Origin: Bacillota bacterium
Lineage (GTDB): Bacteria > Bacillota > Clostridia > Oscillospirales > Ruminococcaceae
DNA: 64,000 nucleotides
NCBI GenBank assembly: GCA_023391875.1
Contig: JAEWAB010000004.1
Span: 310,001 to 374,000 of the forward strand
Direction: 5' to 3'
Shown piece after piece: positions 24,686 through 33,855 of this stretch. The position numbers were made by a program, and so were the translations under genes. Each line of letters opens with the position of its first letter. The stretch's first letter is position 1. The notes beneath the pieces were generated by a model. The model did not search any database and was not told where the DNA came from. It saw only the letters and a program-made list of their open reading frames with translations.

Positions 24686-26517
24686 GGAATAAGCTCCTTT
24701 CCTTTTTCTGTATCCATAGTGTCATGGCTGTAGGGCAGAACAGCCGTAACACAGGTGCCCTTATCCGGCTCACTGGTTATCTCTATGCCATACGGCTCCC
24801 CGTAAAAAAGGTTAATACGTTGGTAGATATTATAAAGCCCGATACTGCCGGCTTCGGAGCCGCGTTCTCCCCTCATGTGTTTTAGTAAGTCTTCCAGCTC
24901 CTGAGGCTGCATACCAACGCCGTTATCAGAAACCGAAACCAGCAGCCGCTCCTGCTCGCGGAAGATGTTAATTCGGATAAATCCGCCGCTGATCTTATTC
25001 TCCAGACCGTGAATAATCGCATTCTCAACAATGGGCTGAAGCAATAACGGAAGAATCAAATACTTTTCGGTGTTAATCTCTTCATCCACCACAATTTCAT
25101 AGTCCAACCGGTTATTAAACCGCAGCTTTTGAATCTCCAGATAGATGCTGATATACTCAAGCTCAGAGCTCAACGACGTGGGCCTGCCACCCTTTTCAAG
25201 CACATGGCGCATCGACTTTCCCAGCAGCTTGATTGCGTTGGCAACCTCTTTATCCCCCGCGCTATGTGCCTTCATGCGGATAGTTTCGAGGGTATTATAC
25301 AAAAAATGCGGGTTAATCTGGCTTGCGAGCATTTCAAACTGGATTTCCTGCTGGTGATTGATGAGTTTTTGCTGGGCGATATGAGCATTATAAATCTCCG
25401 CATCCATCTGCTTAATGCTTTCAATCATCGATTTCAGGTCGGTAAACAGCTCCACCAGCTCATCATTGCCGTTAAAATCGTCAATAATATTAAAATCGCC
25501 ACAGCTTACCTTGTGCATCTCCCTGCGCAGAACATTAATGCGTGAACTGAAGGTTTTAGAGAATATGGCCACCATTCCAACGGTTACAAGCAAGCTGAAT
25601 GCAACGATTGCAATGCAGATAAACGTTATGCTGTTTGAGGAAGGCAGGGCTTCATCATCAATGGTGATAATATAGATATTATCGTGGCTGCCGATTGGCG
25701 TAAGCGTTGATATCTGGAGCAGCTCGTTTTTGCCGTTGTAGTTGTCGATGCCGGAATACCGGAAGTGCTCGGATTTATAGTCGATGGTTATATCGGGCAT
25801 CTTCCCGTTGTTGCTGCGAGTGGCGGTATAGAATATGGGGTTATCATTAATCGATATCTCTGTTTTCAGCGGGCTTGTGTCAATCCGGGATTTTAAGAAA
25901 TTGGGGTTCACACCAATCACCAAAACCATAAACTGATTGGTTCCGAATACGGGTATTTTGCGAACCAGCATGAGCTCGGAGCTTACGGTGCCGTACCGGC
26001 CCTTCTGCTCCACCGTCATCCACAGATAGCTGCCAACGCTGTTCGCGGCACGCTGATACCACTCCTGGCTGCGTATTTCTTCCGTTGTGCGTACAAACGG
26101 GCCGTAATCATAGACCGAGTTGTTATTTACATATAGCTTCATGCTGGAAATTTCGGTATAGTTTACGGTATAGTAGTTGATTTTTGTATAAGCGCGGCAT
26201 GCGGAATAGGAGTCTTCCAGTGTAGGGTAGTGGCCTTTGAGAATCTGCTGCAGCTGGTTATCGGAAAAAATATCGTCGGTTATCTTGGTGAGCGTGATGG
26301 TAACGTCAAGCATTACATTACGCACCCTAAGGTTGTCGGCTGCTGCCTGTGAATAATGGTGTTCCAGCAGCGTGTACCGGGTGTTGATAATCAGGTAAGA
26401 TCCAACGATCAGTATTGGCAGAAGCCCTGCCAAAAAATAGACCATATAAAGCTGTTTGCTGATTTTCAGGCTGTTTAACAGCCCTTTGATCTTACCGAAA
26501 ATAGCCACCCGTTTCAC
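24682..26517 (-). CDS. YesM-type sensor histidine kinase
   Basis: 611 residues. Two membrane helices (about 27-46 and 290-318) enclose an extracellular sensing domain of about 245 residues, then a HAMP linker. The kinase core is of the LytS/YesM kind: the phospho-acceptor His in QINPHFLYNTLETIRM near residue 405, the N-box PLLLQPIVENAIIHGLE and the G-box SDNGVGM. It probably senses an extracellular oligosaccharide or a binding-protein complex and phosphorylates the adjacent response regulator. It lies 40 nt after the GH29 gene. Confidence 0.92.
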   Translation of the reverse strand: MKRVAIFGKIKGLLNSLKISKQLYMVYFLAGLLPILIVGSYLIINTRYTLLEHHYSQAAADNLRVRNVMLDVTITLTKITDDIFSDNQLQQILKGHYPTLEDSYSACRAYTKINYYTVNYTEISSMKLYVNNNSVYDYGPFVRTTEEIRSQEWYQRAANSVGSYLWMTVEQKGRYGTVSSELMLVRKIPVFGTNQFMVLVIGVNPNFLKSRIDTSPLKTEISINDNPIFYTATRSNNGKMPDITIDYKSEHFRYSGIDNYNGKNELLQISTLTPIGSHDNIYIITIDDEALPSSNSITFICIAIVAFSLLVTVGMVAIFSKTFSSRINVLRREMHKVSCGDFNIIDDFNGNDELVELFTDLKSMIESIKQMDAEIYNAHIAQQKLINHQQEIQFEMLASQINPHFLYNTLETIRMKAHSAGDKEVANAIKLLGKSMRHVLEKGGRPTSLSSELEYISIYLEIQKLRFNNRLDYEIVVDEEINTEKYLILPLLLQPIVENAIIHGLENKISGGFIRINIFREQERLLVSVSDNGVGMQPQELEDLLKHMRGERGSEAGSIGLYNIYQRINLFYGEPYGIEITSEPDKGTCVTAVLPYSHDTMDTEKGKELIP

Positions 26518-26557
26518 CTGAATTCATTATAGGATGAAATAACGCAGATTGCCGGGT

Positions 26558-28027
26558 TCAATCGAGCTGAATCTTATATACAATGGGGTAGTCGCTCTTA
26601 AGCGTTTTGGCGGTAACCGTCAGGCCCTCGCTGCTGCGCTGCCACCGCGGTTTTTCCTCAACCCCCAATATTGTAACATCCTGAATTACCCCGTGGAACA
26701 ACGGGTGTTCCTGCTCGGGTTTGTCGGCCAGCGATTTTATCAGAATGCAGCCGTTCTCGGGGCATTTCAGTGCAATGGCATACAGGCAGGAGCCCTTTAC
26801 CGTAAAACGAATGTCCTGAGAGGTAAACGGGGCGGCGTTTCCCTCGGTAAACATGCCCTCCAAAACCTCAGTCGGGCCTTCCCCAAAGCGGCGCCAAGGC
26901 TTGGTGCCATGTATCGCCTCACCGTTAACCCCCATCCATTTACCAATCTCTTTTAAGATATGCTCATCCTCGGGCGGGATGGAGCCGTCGCCCTTCGGGC
27001 CGATATTCAGCAGCAGGTTACCGTTTTTGCTTACTACGTCGGCCAGATCACAGAGGATTTCGTGTACCGGCTTATAGTCGTTGCTTACCGTGTAGCACCA
27101 GGAGTTGCGCGCCACCGAGGTACCCGTCTGCCAAGCGTAGGGGGTGGGGGAAGCCAGCTTGCCGCGCTCAATCTCCACAATACCGGTACCAAACATCATG
27201 GCGTCGTGCTTGTAGTTGATGATTACCTCCTGCCCCCACAGCTCGGCACGGTTATAGTAATAAGCAACCAGCTTTTTAAGGTAGGGCTTAAAGGTAACAT
27301 GCTGAATCCACCAGTCAAAATACAGCCCTCTTGGGTGGTAGCGGTCAATAATCTCGCAGGTGCGCACCAGCCAGTCCTCTAAAAACTCCTGCGAGGGGCT
27401 TGGGCTGTCTATGGCAAAGTTATCGGGCTCGGGCATAGCGGGCCAGTAAAAGTCGCCCCTTTTAAGCGGCTCCTTGATGTCACTGTCAAATTCCTTGCCG
27501 TGGCCCATAAAAAACCAATGCTCCGCGCGGTGTGAAGAGGTGCAGAACTGTAGCCCTTCCTGCTCTATGGCCAGCTTCAACTCTCCCAGCAGGTCACGCT
27601 GCGGGCCAATTTCATAGGCGTTATAGTGCGAAAGCTCGCTTTTGTACATCTGAAAGCCGTCGTGGTGCTCCGCCACAGGGTAGACATAACCGGCGCCCGC
27701 CTCGCGGAAGAGCCTTGCCCACTCGGCAGGGTTGAACCGCTCCGCTTTAAACAGCGGAATGAAATCCTTATACCCAAACTCTTTCTGCGGGCCATAGGTT
27801 TTTATATGGTAATCGAACGGCTTCATACCCTTGATGTACATGTTGCGGGAATACCATTCGTTATCGTAGCCCGGCACTGAATAAAGCCCCCAATGGATGA
27901 AAATACCGAAGCGGGCGGCAGAAAACCATTCGGGCGTTTTATGGCGGCTTAAGGAATCCCAATTATCCTTATAACTGCCGTTCTCAATGACTGTGTCAAT
28001 CTGTTTTAAATATTCCGCGTAAGTCAT
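26558..28027 (-). CDS. GH29 alpha-L-fucosidase
   Basis: 489 residues with the GH29 opening FSAARFGIFIHWGLYSVPGY, the YFDWWIQH segment where the catalytic Asp nucleophile is expected, NGNLLLNIGPKGDGSIP and a C-terminal beta-sandwich. It has no signal peptide, so it acts in the cytoplasm on imported oligosaccharides, releasing L-fucose with retention. The fucose genes on the divergent operon (33.9-37.8 kb) would use the product. It sits between the esterase and the sensor kinase in one operon (gaps of 40-46 nt). The terminal alpha-1,2 fucose of xyloglucan is the most likely target given the neighbours; host glycans are an alternative. Confidence 0.92.
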   Translation of the reverse strand: MTYAEYLKQIDTVIENGSYKDNWDSLSRHKTPEWFSAARFGIFIHWGLYSVPGYDNEWYSRNMYIKGMKPFDYHIKTYGPQKEFGYKDFIPLFKAERFNPAEWARLFREAGAGYVYPVAEHHDGFQMYKSELSHYNAYEIGPQRDLLGELKLAIEQEGLQFCTSSHRAEHWFFMGHGKEFDSDIKEPLKRGDFYWPAMPEPDNFAIDSPSPSQEFLEDWLVRTCEIIDRYHPRGLYFDWWIQHVTFKPYLKKLVAYYYNRAELWGQEVIINYKHDAMMFGTGIVEIERGKLASPTPYAWQTGTSVARNSWCYTVSNDYKPVHEILCDLADVVSKNGNLLLNIGPKGDGSIPPEDEHILKEIGKWMGVNGEAIHGTKPWRRFGEGPTEVLEGMFTEGNAAPFTSQDIRFTVKGSCLYAIALKCPENGCILIKSLADKPEQEHPLFHGVIQDVTILGVEEKPRWQRSSEGLTVTAKTLKSDYPIVYKIQLD

Positions 28028-28073
28028 CGGTTTGTCCTAAGCCTTTCGTCAAGTTATATCCTATGGAATTATA

Positions 28074-28907
28074 TTACAGCGATTTAGCCCAGCGTATGGC
28101 CATCGGCACCCAGGTTTGACAGTCCGTTTCAACGCCGTAGCCGTTTTCGCAGGCGGTCTCCTCGTTAGCCAAAGCAAGGCCATGCCCACCGTGGGGATAG
28201 ATATGCAGCTCCAGACAAACTCCGCTACGCTTAAGGGCCTGCGCAAACAGCAAAGAATTCTCGCAGGGAACACAATCATCCTCCCATGTATGCCAAAGGA
28301 AGGTAGGCGGCGTAAGTGCGTTTACGCGGTTTTCCAGCGAAACGTATTCCAGCAGTTCGTCATAACGGCTGCCAAGCAGACAGCTAAACGAGCCGCGGTG
28401 TGCGAACTCCCCGGAGGTGATAACGGGGTAGGAAAGCAGCAGGCCGCTCGGCCTTATGTGTGCGCTTTCTGTATGAAGGAGCTTAGAAAGGAACGGCTCA
28501 TTCCAGAATACACCTAAGCTGGCCGCAAGATGCCCGCCGGCGGAAAAACCCGCTATAATAATCTTATCGGCATCAACATGCCATTTTTTAGCGTTGTCAC
28601 GTATGAAACCCACCGTATACGCCAGCTCGGCCAGCGCTGTTGGGAAAACGGCGGGCTTTACGCTGTAGCGCAGCACAAACGCCTGAAACCCATTTGCCGC
28701 AAACTGCAGGGCGATTGGCTCTGCCTCGCGGTCGGAGGTCATTTCGTAGCCGCCGCCGGGGCAGATTACCACCGCGGGGCGCAGGCGCTCCGGACGCATC
28801 TCGGGAGAGTTATCGGTTATGTAGGTTTGCAGCCGTGGGCTGTAACCGCCGTTTTCAAGGCCCATGGAGGCATAATCAAGGCTGAGGTTTATAATCTCGG
28901 TTATCAT
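28074..28907 (-). CDS. Alpha/beta hydrolase, probable carbohydrate acetylesterase
   Basis: 277 residues, no signal peptide. It has an oxyanion loop at VVICPGGGYEM, the nucleophile GFSAGGHLAAS, the acid in HTWEDDCVP and the His in HGGHGLAL. This is the compact acetyl-xylan-esterase/lipase-like family often found with glycosidases. Encoded between GH42 and GH29, it would remove O-acetyl groups from imported oligosaccharides; the galactose of fucosylated xyloglucan is commonly acetylated. Substrate is inferred from context. Confidence 0.85.
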   Translation of the reverse strand: MITEIINLSLDYASMGLENGGYSPRLQTYITDNSPEMRPERLRPAVVICPGGGYEMTSDREAEPIALQFAANGFQAFVLRYSVKPAVFPTALAELAYTVGFIRDNAKKWHVDADKIIIAGFSAGGHLAASLGVFWNEPFLSKLLHTESAHIRPSGLLLSYPVITSGEFAHRGSFSCLLGSRYDELLEYVSLENRVNALTPPTFLWHTWEDDCVPCENSLLFAQALKRSGVCLELHIYPHGGHGLALANEETACENGYGVETDCQTWVPMAIRWAKSL

Positions 28908-28943
28908 GGCATTCTACCTTTCCATCGTAAAATAGCTTCGGAG

Positions 28944-30962
28944 TCAGCCCAGAATGGCCACATCCTTGGCAGAAAGGGTAATCAAGCTGCCGGGCTGATA
29001 GGCTTTCCCGCTTAACAAGTCGGTATATGCCTTATCTAGCAGGATTTCCTTTATTGTGTCGGAGTGATTAAGCAGAAAGGTAAATTCCCTCCCGTTGCCC
29101 GCACGCCGCGTGGCTTCAACGCCGTCCGGTGTGGTGAGTACCGGGTGAATTCCTTTTTCGGCACAGAGCGTACCAAAAAAGTCTTTATAAAATGCCTCCG
29201 ATGAAGCAGTGGCTATGTAATAGGCCTCACCCGCGCCATAGCGGTTCATTGTAAGCACGGGCATTCCGGCGTAAAAATCTGAGCGGTAGGCGGCCAGTAC
29301 TTCGGCCCCTTCGGAATGCAGCAGGTCGCACAGCAGGCCGGCAGGGTAATCATTGCCGCGGTATTGAAAACCGTTATCCTTGCCTTTGGGGAGCACATCG
29401 GTTTCCTCCACCCATATACCCAGCAGCTCGCGGAGCCTACCGGGATAACCGCCGATATCCACGTGGTCGTTTTCATCTACATATCCGCTGAAAAAGGTAG
29501 TTATGAAGGTACCGCCCGCTTTCACATAGTCCTTTAGCTTGGTATCATAATCCGGCTTCACCATGTAAAGCACAGGGGCAATCACAAGCTCATAATCAGA
29601 AAGTGCATCCTCCGTGCCGATAATGTCAACCGTGATGTTCAGCCTGTGAAGCGCCTCATAAAAACGGTAGAATTCATTCAGGTATTTTAGCTCGCAGCTC
29701 GGGCCCGCGGAGTATTCTACTGCCCACCAGTTGTTCCAGTCAAACAGCAGCGCCGCCTTTGCATCACACCGGCTGCCAAGGGTGATACCGCCCAGCTTTT
29801 CAAGCTCTGCGCCCAAGGCAGAAATCTCGCGGAACACCCGTGTATTCTCGCTGCCCACATGGTCAATCACTGCACCGTGGTATTTTTCGCAGGCGCCGAC
29901 ACTGCGGCGCATCTGAAAGAACATTACCGTATCGGAGCCATGCGCTACCGCCTGATAGCTTAAAAGCCGCATCACCCCCGGGCGTTTCAGGGCGTTGTAC
30001 GGCTGCCAGTTGGTTACGCTGGGGGTTTGCTCCATCAGCGCAAACGGCATACCGCCCTTTAGCCCCCGGATGACGTCGTGGCTCATGGCAACACGCGCGG
30101 GCGGGTCGTTGGGGCCGGGGTAGTTATCCCACGCGGCAAAGTCAAGGTACCTGCTCCAGCGCTGATAGTCCAGCGGCTTGTAAAAGCCCATAAAGTTGGT
30201 TGTCACCGGAATATCGGGCATGATGGCCTTTACCGCGTCGTACTCCAAACGGTAGCAATCCATCATGCTGTCGGAGTTAAAACGCGCGTAATCAAGCGAA
30301 ATGCCCTGAAAGGTAGTGCGGTCCTGCCCGCAGAAGTCAAAATGCTCGCTTAACAGGTTAGCGGGAACAATTTCATCCCAGTCGTAGAAGGTGTGGCTCC
30401 AAAAGCCGGTGCACCATGCCTCGTTCAGGGCATCGATGGTTTTATATTTCTCTTTAAGCCATACGCGAAAGGCCTTCGCGCAGTTTTCGCAGTAGCATGC
30501 ACCGCCGTATTCGTTGGAGATATGCCACGCAACGATATTATCGTAATACCGGTAACGCTCGGCCAGCTTGCGTGCGAGCAAAACGGAATACTTGTGGTAA
30601 ATCGGGCTGTTGGGGCAGGAGTTATGCCTGCCGCCGAATTTACGCTTTATGCCGTTAAACTCGGTGCGCAGAATTTCCGGGTACTTTTTAGCCATCCAGG
30701 CAGGGTGCGCGGCTGTGGAGGTGGCAAGGCACACCTTTAGTCCGTTTTGTTTTACAAGCTCCATAATCCGGTCAAGCCTGGAAAAGTCGTAGGTAGCTTC
30801 GTTAGGCTGTAGACTAGCCCAACTGAAAACGTTTAAGGTTACAATATCGATGTGCGCGAGTTTTAAAAGCCGCATATCCTCTTGCCAAAACTCTTCAGGC
30901 CACTGTTCTGGATTGTAGTCGCCGCCATACAGAATCTTCTGTACCTTAGTGCTGTTTATCAT
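28944..30962 (-). CDS. GH42 beta-galactosidase
   Basis: 672 residues, full length for GH42. The acid/base is E151 in WHISNEYGG and the nucleophile E311 in FALMEQTPS. The zinc-cluster Cys C116, C156, C158 and C161 are all present. Domains in order: TIM barrel, trimerisation domain (from about 395) and a small C-terminal beta domain. It has no signal peptide, so it is intracellular, removing beta-galactose from imported oligosaccharides, here probably after fucose and acetyl removal. First gene of a five-gene operon; the ATG follows GGAGGAAACCTCT, with a promoter at 31003-31031. Confidence 0.94.
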   Translation of the reverse strand: MINSTKVQKILYGGDYNPEQWPEEFWQEDMRLLKLAHIDIVTLNVFSWASLQPNEATYDFSRLDRIMELVKQNGLKVCLATSTAAHPAWMAKKYPEILRTEFNGIKRKFGGRHNSCPNSPIYHKYSVLLARKLAERYRYYDNIVAWHISNEYGGACYCENCAKAFRVWLKEKYKTIDALNEAWCTGFWSHTFYDWDEIVPANLLSEHFDFCGQDRTTFQGISLDYARFNSDSMMDCYRLEYDAVKAIMPDIPVTTNFMGFYKPLDYQRWSRYLDFAAWDNYPGPNDPPARVAMSHDVIRGLKGGMPFALMEQTPSVTNWQPYNALKRPGVMRLLSYQAVAHGSDTVMFFQMRRSVGACEKYHGAVIDHVGSENTRVFREISALGAELEKLGGITLGSRCDAKAALLFDWNNWWAVEYSAGPSCELKYLNEFYRFYEALHRLNITVDIIGTEDALSDYELVIAPVLYMVKPDYDTKLKDYVKAGGTFITTFFSGYVDENDHVDIGGYPGRLRELLGIWVEETDVLPKGKDNGFQYRGNDYPAGLLCDLLHSEGAEVLAAYRSDFYAGMPVLTMNRYGAGEAYYIATASSEAFYKDFFGTLCAEKGIHPVLTTPDGVEATRRAGNGREFTFLLNHSDTIKEILLDKAYTDLLSGKAYQPGSLITLSAKDVAILG

Positions 30963-31002
30963 AGAGGTTTCCTCCAGACACGTACAGACTATTTTCAGCG
31001 CT

Positions 31003-31031
31003 ATTGTAGCATAGCAACAAAATCAATTCAA
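31003..31031 (-). promoter_or_regulatory. Promoter of the GH42-esterase-GH29-YesMN operon
   Basis: Reverse strand: TTGAAT (31031-31026), 17-nt spacer, TACAAT (31008-31003). It gives a leader of only about 35 nt before the GH42 start. The weak -35 fits an activated promoter. Confidence 0.6.
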
Positions 31032-31263
31032 TCAGACACTTCTATTTTTTGTTATAATTCAGTCATTTCGTTGTTGTGCACAATAAACTTGAAAAAAGAT
31101 TTATACCAGTTTTCAGAGGATAGTTCACTCGGTACGACAAAATTTAAAAGGCAAAATTACACCGTCTAACGACAGCTTATGTCTTGATCGGCCCCTAATT
31201 CTCAGGTATTCCGGACATGAATTTTTTAGTAATGTAAAACCGAATGTTAAATTATTAAGGTTA

Positions 31264-31293
31264 AACCTGTCTAGTTTCTATGGTAGACAGGTT
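31264..31293. promoter_or_regulatory. Long perfect inverted repeat overlapping the -35 of the GH31-fucose operon
   Basis: AACCTGTCTA, 10-nt centre, TAGACAGGTT: a perfect 10-bp dyad with arms 20 bp apart centre to centre (two helical turns). The right arm includes the -35 hexamer TAGACA. It is a strong candidate operator for a dimeric regulator. Confidence 0.7.
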
Positions 31294-31312
31294 GGAAAAG
31301 CACCATTATAAT
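31284..31312 (+). promoter_or_regulatory. Promoter of the GH31-fucose operon
   Basis: TAGACA (31284-31289), 17-nt spacer, consensus TATAAT (31307-31312). Transcription would start near 31320, leaving a leader of about 185 nt. Confidence 0.7.
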
Positions 31313-31420
31313 GATTGAAAATAATACTCTTTACATCAGAACCGTAGTGCTAAAACCTTTGTTTTAAGGCGCGAAGATTAATCCCCCGTATTGTAAGCCG
31401 CAAAGAGCGGACAGTGAAGA

Positions 31421-31430
31421 GGTTATAACC
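31421..31430. promoter_or_regulatory. 10-bp palindrome in the GH31 leader
   Basis: GGTTATAACC is a perfect palindrome about 75 nt upstream of the GH31 start codon, inside the predicted leader. It may be a second regulator site. Confidence 0.25.
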
Positions 31431-31505
31431 GTCCGTACTCGGCGCAATCTCAATCGCGCATCTATTAATGCAATTCAGCCATAGACATATTAAGGAGGGG
31501 TAATC

Positions 31506-33815
31506 ATGAAATTTACAGAAGGCTATTGGTGCCTGCGTGAGGATGTGGCGCAGCATTACGCGGAGCAGGCCTACGATATCGAAGCCTTCAGTGAGGGCAT
31601 GCGCGTGTATGCGCCCTGCCGTGTAATCCACCACAGGGGAGACACCTTAAGTACTCCCATGATAACCGTCGAGTTCACGGCGCCCGCCGAGGGTGTGATA
31701 AAGGTACGCGCCTTCCACCACGAAGGGTACAGCAAGCAGGAGCCCCGGTTTGAAAAAAACGAGAACCCCGTTCCTTTTACGGTGAACATAACCGAAGCCG
31801 AAGCGGTGATGACGGCTGGCAGGCTGAGCGTGCGTGTGAATAAAGAAAAATGGGGCTACCGCTTCGAGTCCGACGGAAGGGTACTGACCTCCAGCGGCTG
31901 GCGCGGCCTTGGCTATATGGAGGCGCGGCGTGAGGACTCCTCCATGAGCCCCGGCGACAGCTACCTGAGGGATGTAAAGAGGCCCTATATGATGAGTGAG
32001 CTTTCGCTGGGCGTAGGCGAATGCGTTTACGGGTTCGGCGAGCGTTTTACCGCGTTTGTTAAGAACGGTCAGCAGCTTGATACCTGGAACGAGGATGGGG
32101 GGACCTCCTCGCCTGTCTCGTATAAATGCGTACCGTTTTATATGACCAACCACGGTTACGGCGTTTTGGTTGACCATACCGATAACGTTTCGTTTGAGAT
32201 CGGCAGCGAAAAGGTAGAGAACGTCGGCTTCTCGGTTTTTGGTGAGGAGCTCCGCTATTACTTTGTCTACGGCCCCACTCCGCGCGAGGTGCTGCGGCGC
32301 TATACGGCGCTTACCGGCAGGCCCGCCCTTCCGCCTGCTTGGTCGTTCGGGCTGTGGCTTTCCACCTCTTTTACCACAAACTATGACGAAGAAACCGTGA
32401 CGTCATTTATTCAAGGGATGGCCGACCGGCATATCCCGCTTCATGTATTCCACTTTGACTGCTTTTGGATGCGTGAATTCAACTGGTGCGATTTCGCGTG
32501 GGACCCCCGTACCTTCCCGGACCCAAAGGGCATGCTTGCACGGTATAAGCAGAAGGGGCTTAAGATAGACGTGTGGATTAACCCTTATATCGCACAGAGG
32601 TCCCCGCTTTTTGCCGAAGCCGCCCGTCAGGGCTACCTGCTGATGCGCGCCGACGGCAAAGGGGTGCGGCAGCTCGACCAGTGGCAGCCCGGTATGGGGC
32701 TTGTTGATTTCACAAATCCCGATGCCTGCACGTGGTTTGCCGGCAAGCTGACGGCGCTTGTGGATATGGGCGTTGACTGCTTTAAAACCGATTTCGGCGA
32801 GCGGATACCCACAGACGTAAAATACTTTGACGGCTCAGACCCGAACTCCATGCACAACTACTACACCTACCTGTACAACATGTGCGTATTTGAGGCTTTG
32901 CAGGCTAAAACCGGCGAAGCGGTGCTGTTTGCGCGCTCCGCTACGGCAGGCTGCCAGAAGTTTCCCGTGCATTGGGGCGGAGACTGCAGCGCCAGTTACC
33001 TTTCCATGGCCGAAACCCTGCGCGGCGGGCTTTCGTTTGCGATGTCGGGCTTCTCGTTCTGGAGCCATGATATGGCGGGGTTTGAGCAAACCGCTTCGCC
33101 TGATGTATACAAGCGCTGGGCCGCCTTTGGCCTGCTCTCCACCCACAGCCGCCTGCACGGTTCCACCAGCTACCGCGTGCCGTGGCTGTTCGACGATGAG
33201 GCCAGCGAGGTGGTGCGCCGCTTTGTCGAGCTGAAATGCCGTTTGATGCCTTATCTGTACGGCATGTCGGTGGCTGCACACGAGGAAGGGGTTCCCGTCA
33301 TGCGCCCGATGGCGTTTGAATTCCCCGAAGACCGTGCCGCCGATTATCTTGACCGCCAGTATATGCTGGGTGATAGCCTGCTGGTTGCGCCTGTTTTCAG
33401 CGAAGACGGTGTGGTTGACTACTATCTGCCCGCGGGGCGCTGGACCCATCTGCTTTCCGGCGAGATTCGTGAAGGTGGCCGCTGGCATAAAGAGCGGTAC
33501 GACTATTTCTCGCTGCCGCTCTATGTTCAGGAAAATACCCTGCTGCCTGTCGGCAGCAACAGCCAGAAACCGGATTACGATTATGCGGCTGGTGTGGAAC
33601 TCCACTTGTATGAGCCCTGCGACGACCAGACCGCGTTGTGCCGTATCCCCGATCTTAGCGGCAATATCGTCGTGATTGCCGAGGCAAAGCGTTCGGGCAG
33701 TGACGTGACGCTTTCCCTTTCCGCGCCGCTTGAAAATGCCGCTCTTGTGGTGCATTATCAAGGAACTGTGCGGCGCGAACCGATTGCCACGGTTTATTTA
33801 TCCATGAAGCTATAG
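31506..33815 (+). CDS. GH31 alpha-xylosidase, YicI type
   Basis: 769 residues, close to the 772 of E. coli YicI and similar in layout: an N-terminal beta-sandwich, the GH31 barrel and two C-terminal beta domains. The nucleophile is D429 in FKTDFGERIP (D416 in YicI) and the acid/base D493 in HWGGDCSA (D482). FHFDCFWMREFNWCDFAWD is the subsite -1 strand typical of alpha-xylosidases. It has no signal peptide. It would remove alpha-1,6-xylose from the end of imported xyloglucan oligosaccharides once galactose and fucose are gone. First gene of the rightward fucose operon, with AAGGAGGGG upstream. Confidence 0.93.
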   Translation: MKFTEGYWCLREDVAQHYAEQAYDIEAFSEGMRVYAPCRVIHHRGDTLSTPMITVEFTAPAEGVIKVRAFHHEGYSKQEPRFEKNENPVPFTVNITEAEAVMTAGRLSVRVNKEKWGYRFESDGRVLTSSGWRGLGYMEARREDSSMSPGDSYLRDVKRPYMMSELSLGVGECVYGFGERFTAFVKNGQQLDTWNEDGGTSSPVSYKCVPFYMTNHGYGVLVDHTDNVSFEIGSEKVENVGFSVFGEELRYYFVYGPTPREVLRRYTALTGRPALPPAWSFGLWLSTSFTTNYDEETVTSFIQGMADRHIPLHVFHFDCFWMREFNWCDFAWDPRTFPDPKGMLARYKQKGLKIDVWINPYIAQRSPLFAEAARQGYLLMRADGKGVRQLDQWQPGMGLVDFTNPDACTWFAGKLTALVDMGVDCFKTDFGERIPTDVKYFDGSDPNSMHNYYTYLYNMCVFEALQAKTGEAVLFARSATAGCQKFPVHWGGDCSASYLSMAETLRGGLSFAMSGFSFWSHDMAGFEQTASPDVYKRWAAFGLLSTHSRLHGSTSYRVPWLFDDEASEVVRRFVELKCRLMPYLYGMSVAAHEEGVPVMRPMAFEFPEDRAADYLDRQYMLGDSLLVAPVFSEDGVVDYYLPAGRWTHLLSGEIREGGRWHKERYDYFSLPLYVQENTLLPVGSNSQKPDYDYAAGVELHLYEPCDDQTALCRIPDLSGNIVVIAEAKRSGSDVTLSLSAPLENAALVVHYQGTVRREPIATVYLSMKL

Positions 33816-33855
33816 CAAATTAAGAATATTTGCTTTAAGGAGATATTCCTGCGCT

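Larger units (their letters stand above)
30963..31505. other. Divergent regulatory region between the GH42 and GH31 operons
   Basis: 543 nt without a supported gene. It holds the leftward GH42 promoter, a rightward promoter with an overlapping 10-bp inverted repeat, about 190 nt of leader before the GH31 start and the GGTTATAACC palindrome at 31421-31430. The distance between the two promoters (about 280 nt) leaves room for further activator sites. Confidence 0.7.

Noticed and set aside
26549..26956. Forward frames opposite the GH29 and sensor kinase genes.
   Set aside because: Shadows of strongly supported reverse-strand genes.
31421..31430. A riboswitch in the roughly 185-nt GH31 leader.
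   Set aside because: Only the GGTTATAACC palindrome and short complementary stretches are visible. No known riboswitch core sequence was recognised.
32835..33761. Long antisense frame (308 codons) inside the GH31 alpha-xylosidase gene.
   Set aside because: It lies opposite a well-supported gene, has no ribosome binding site and its composition is that of a GC-rich shadow frame. The same holds for the 268-codon frame at 37100-37906 opposite fucI.
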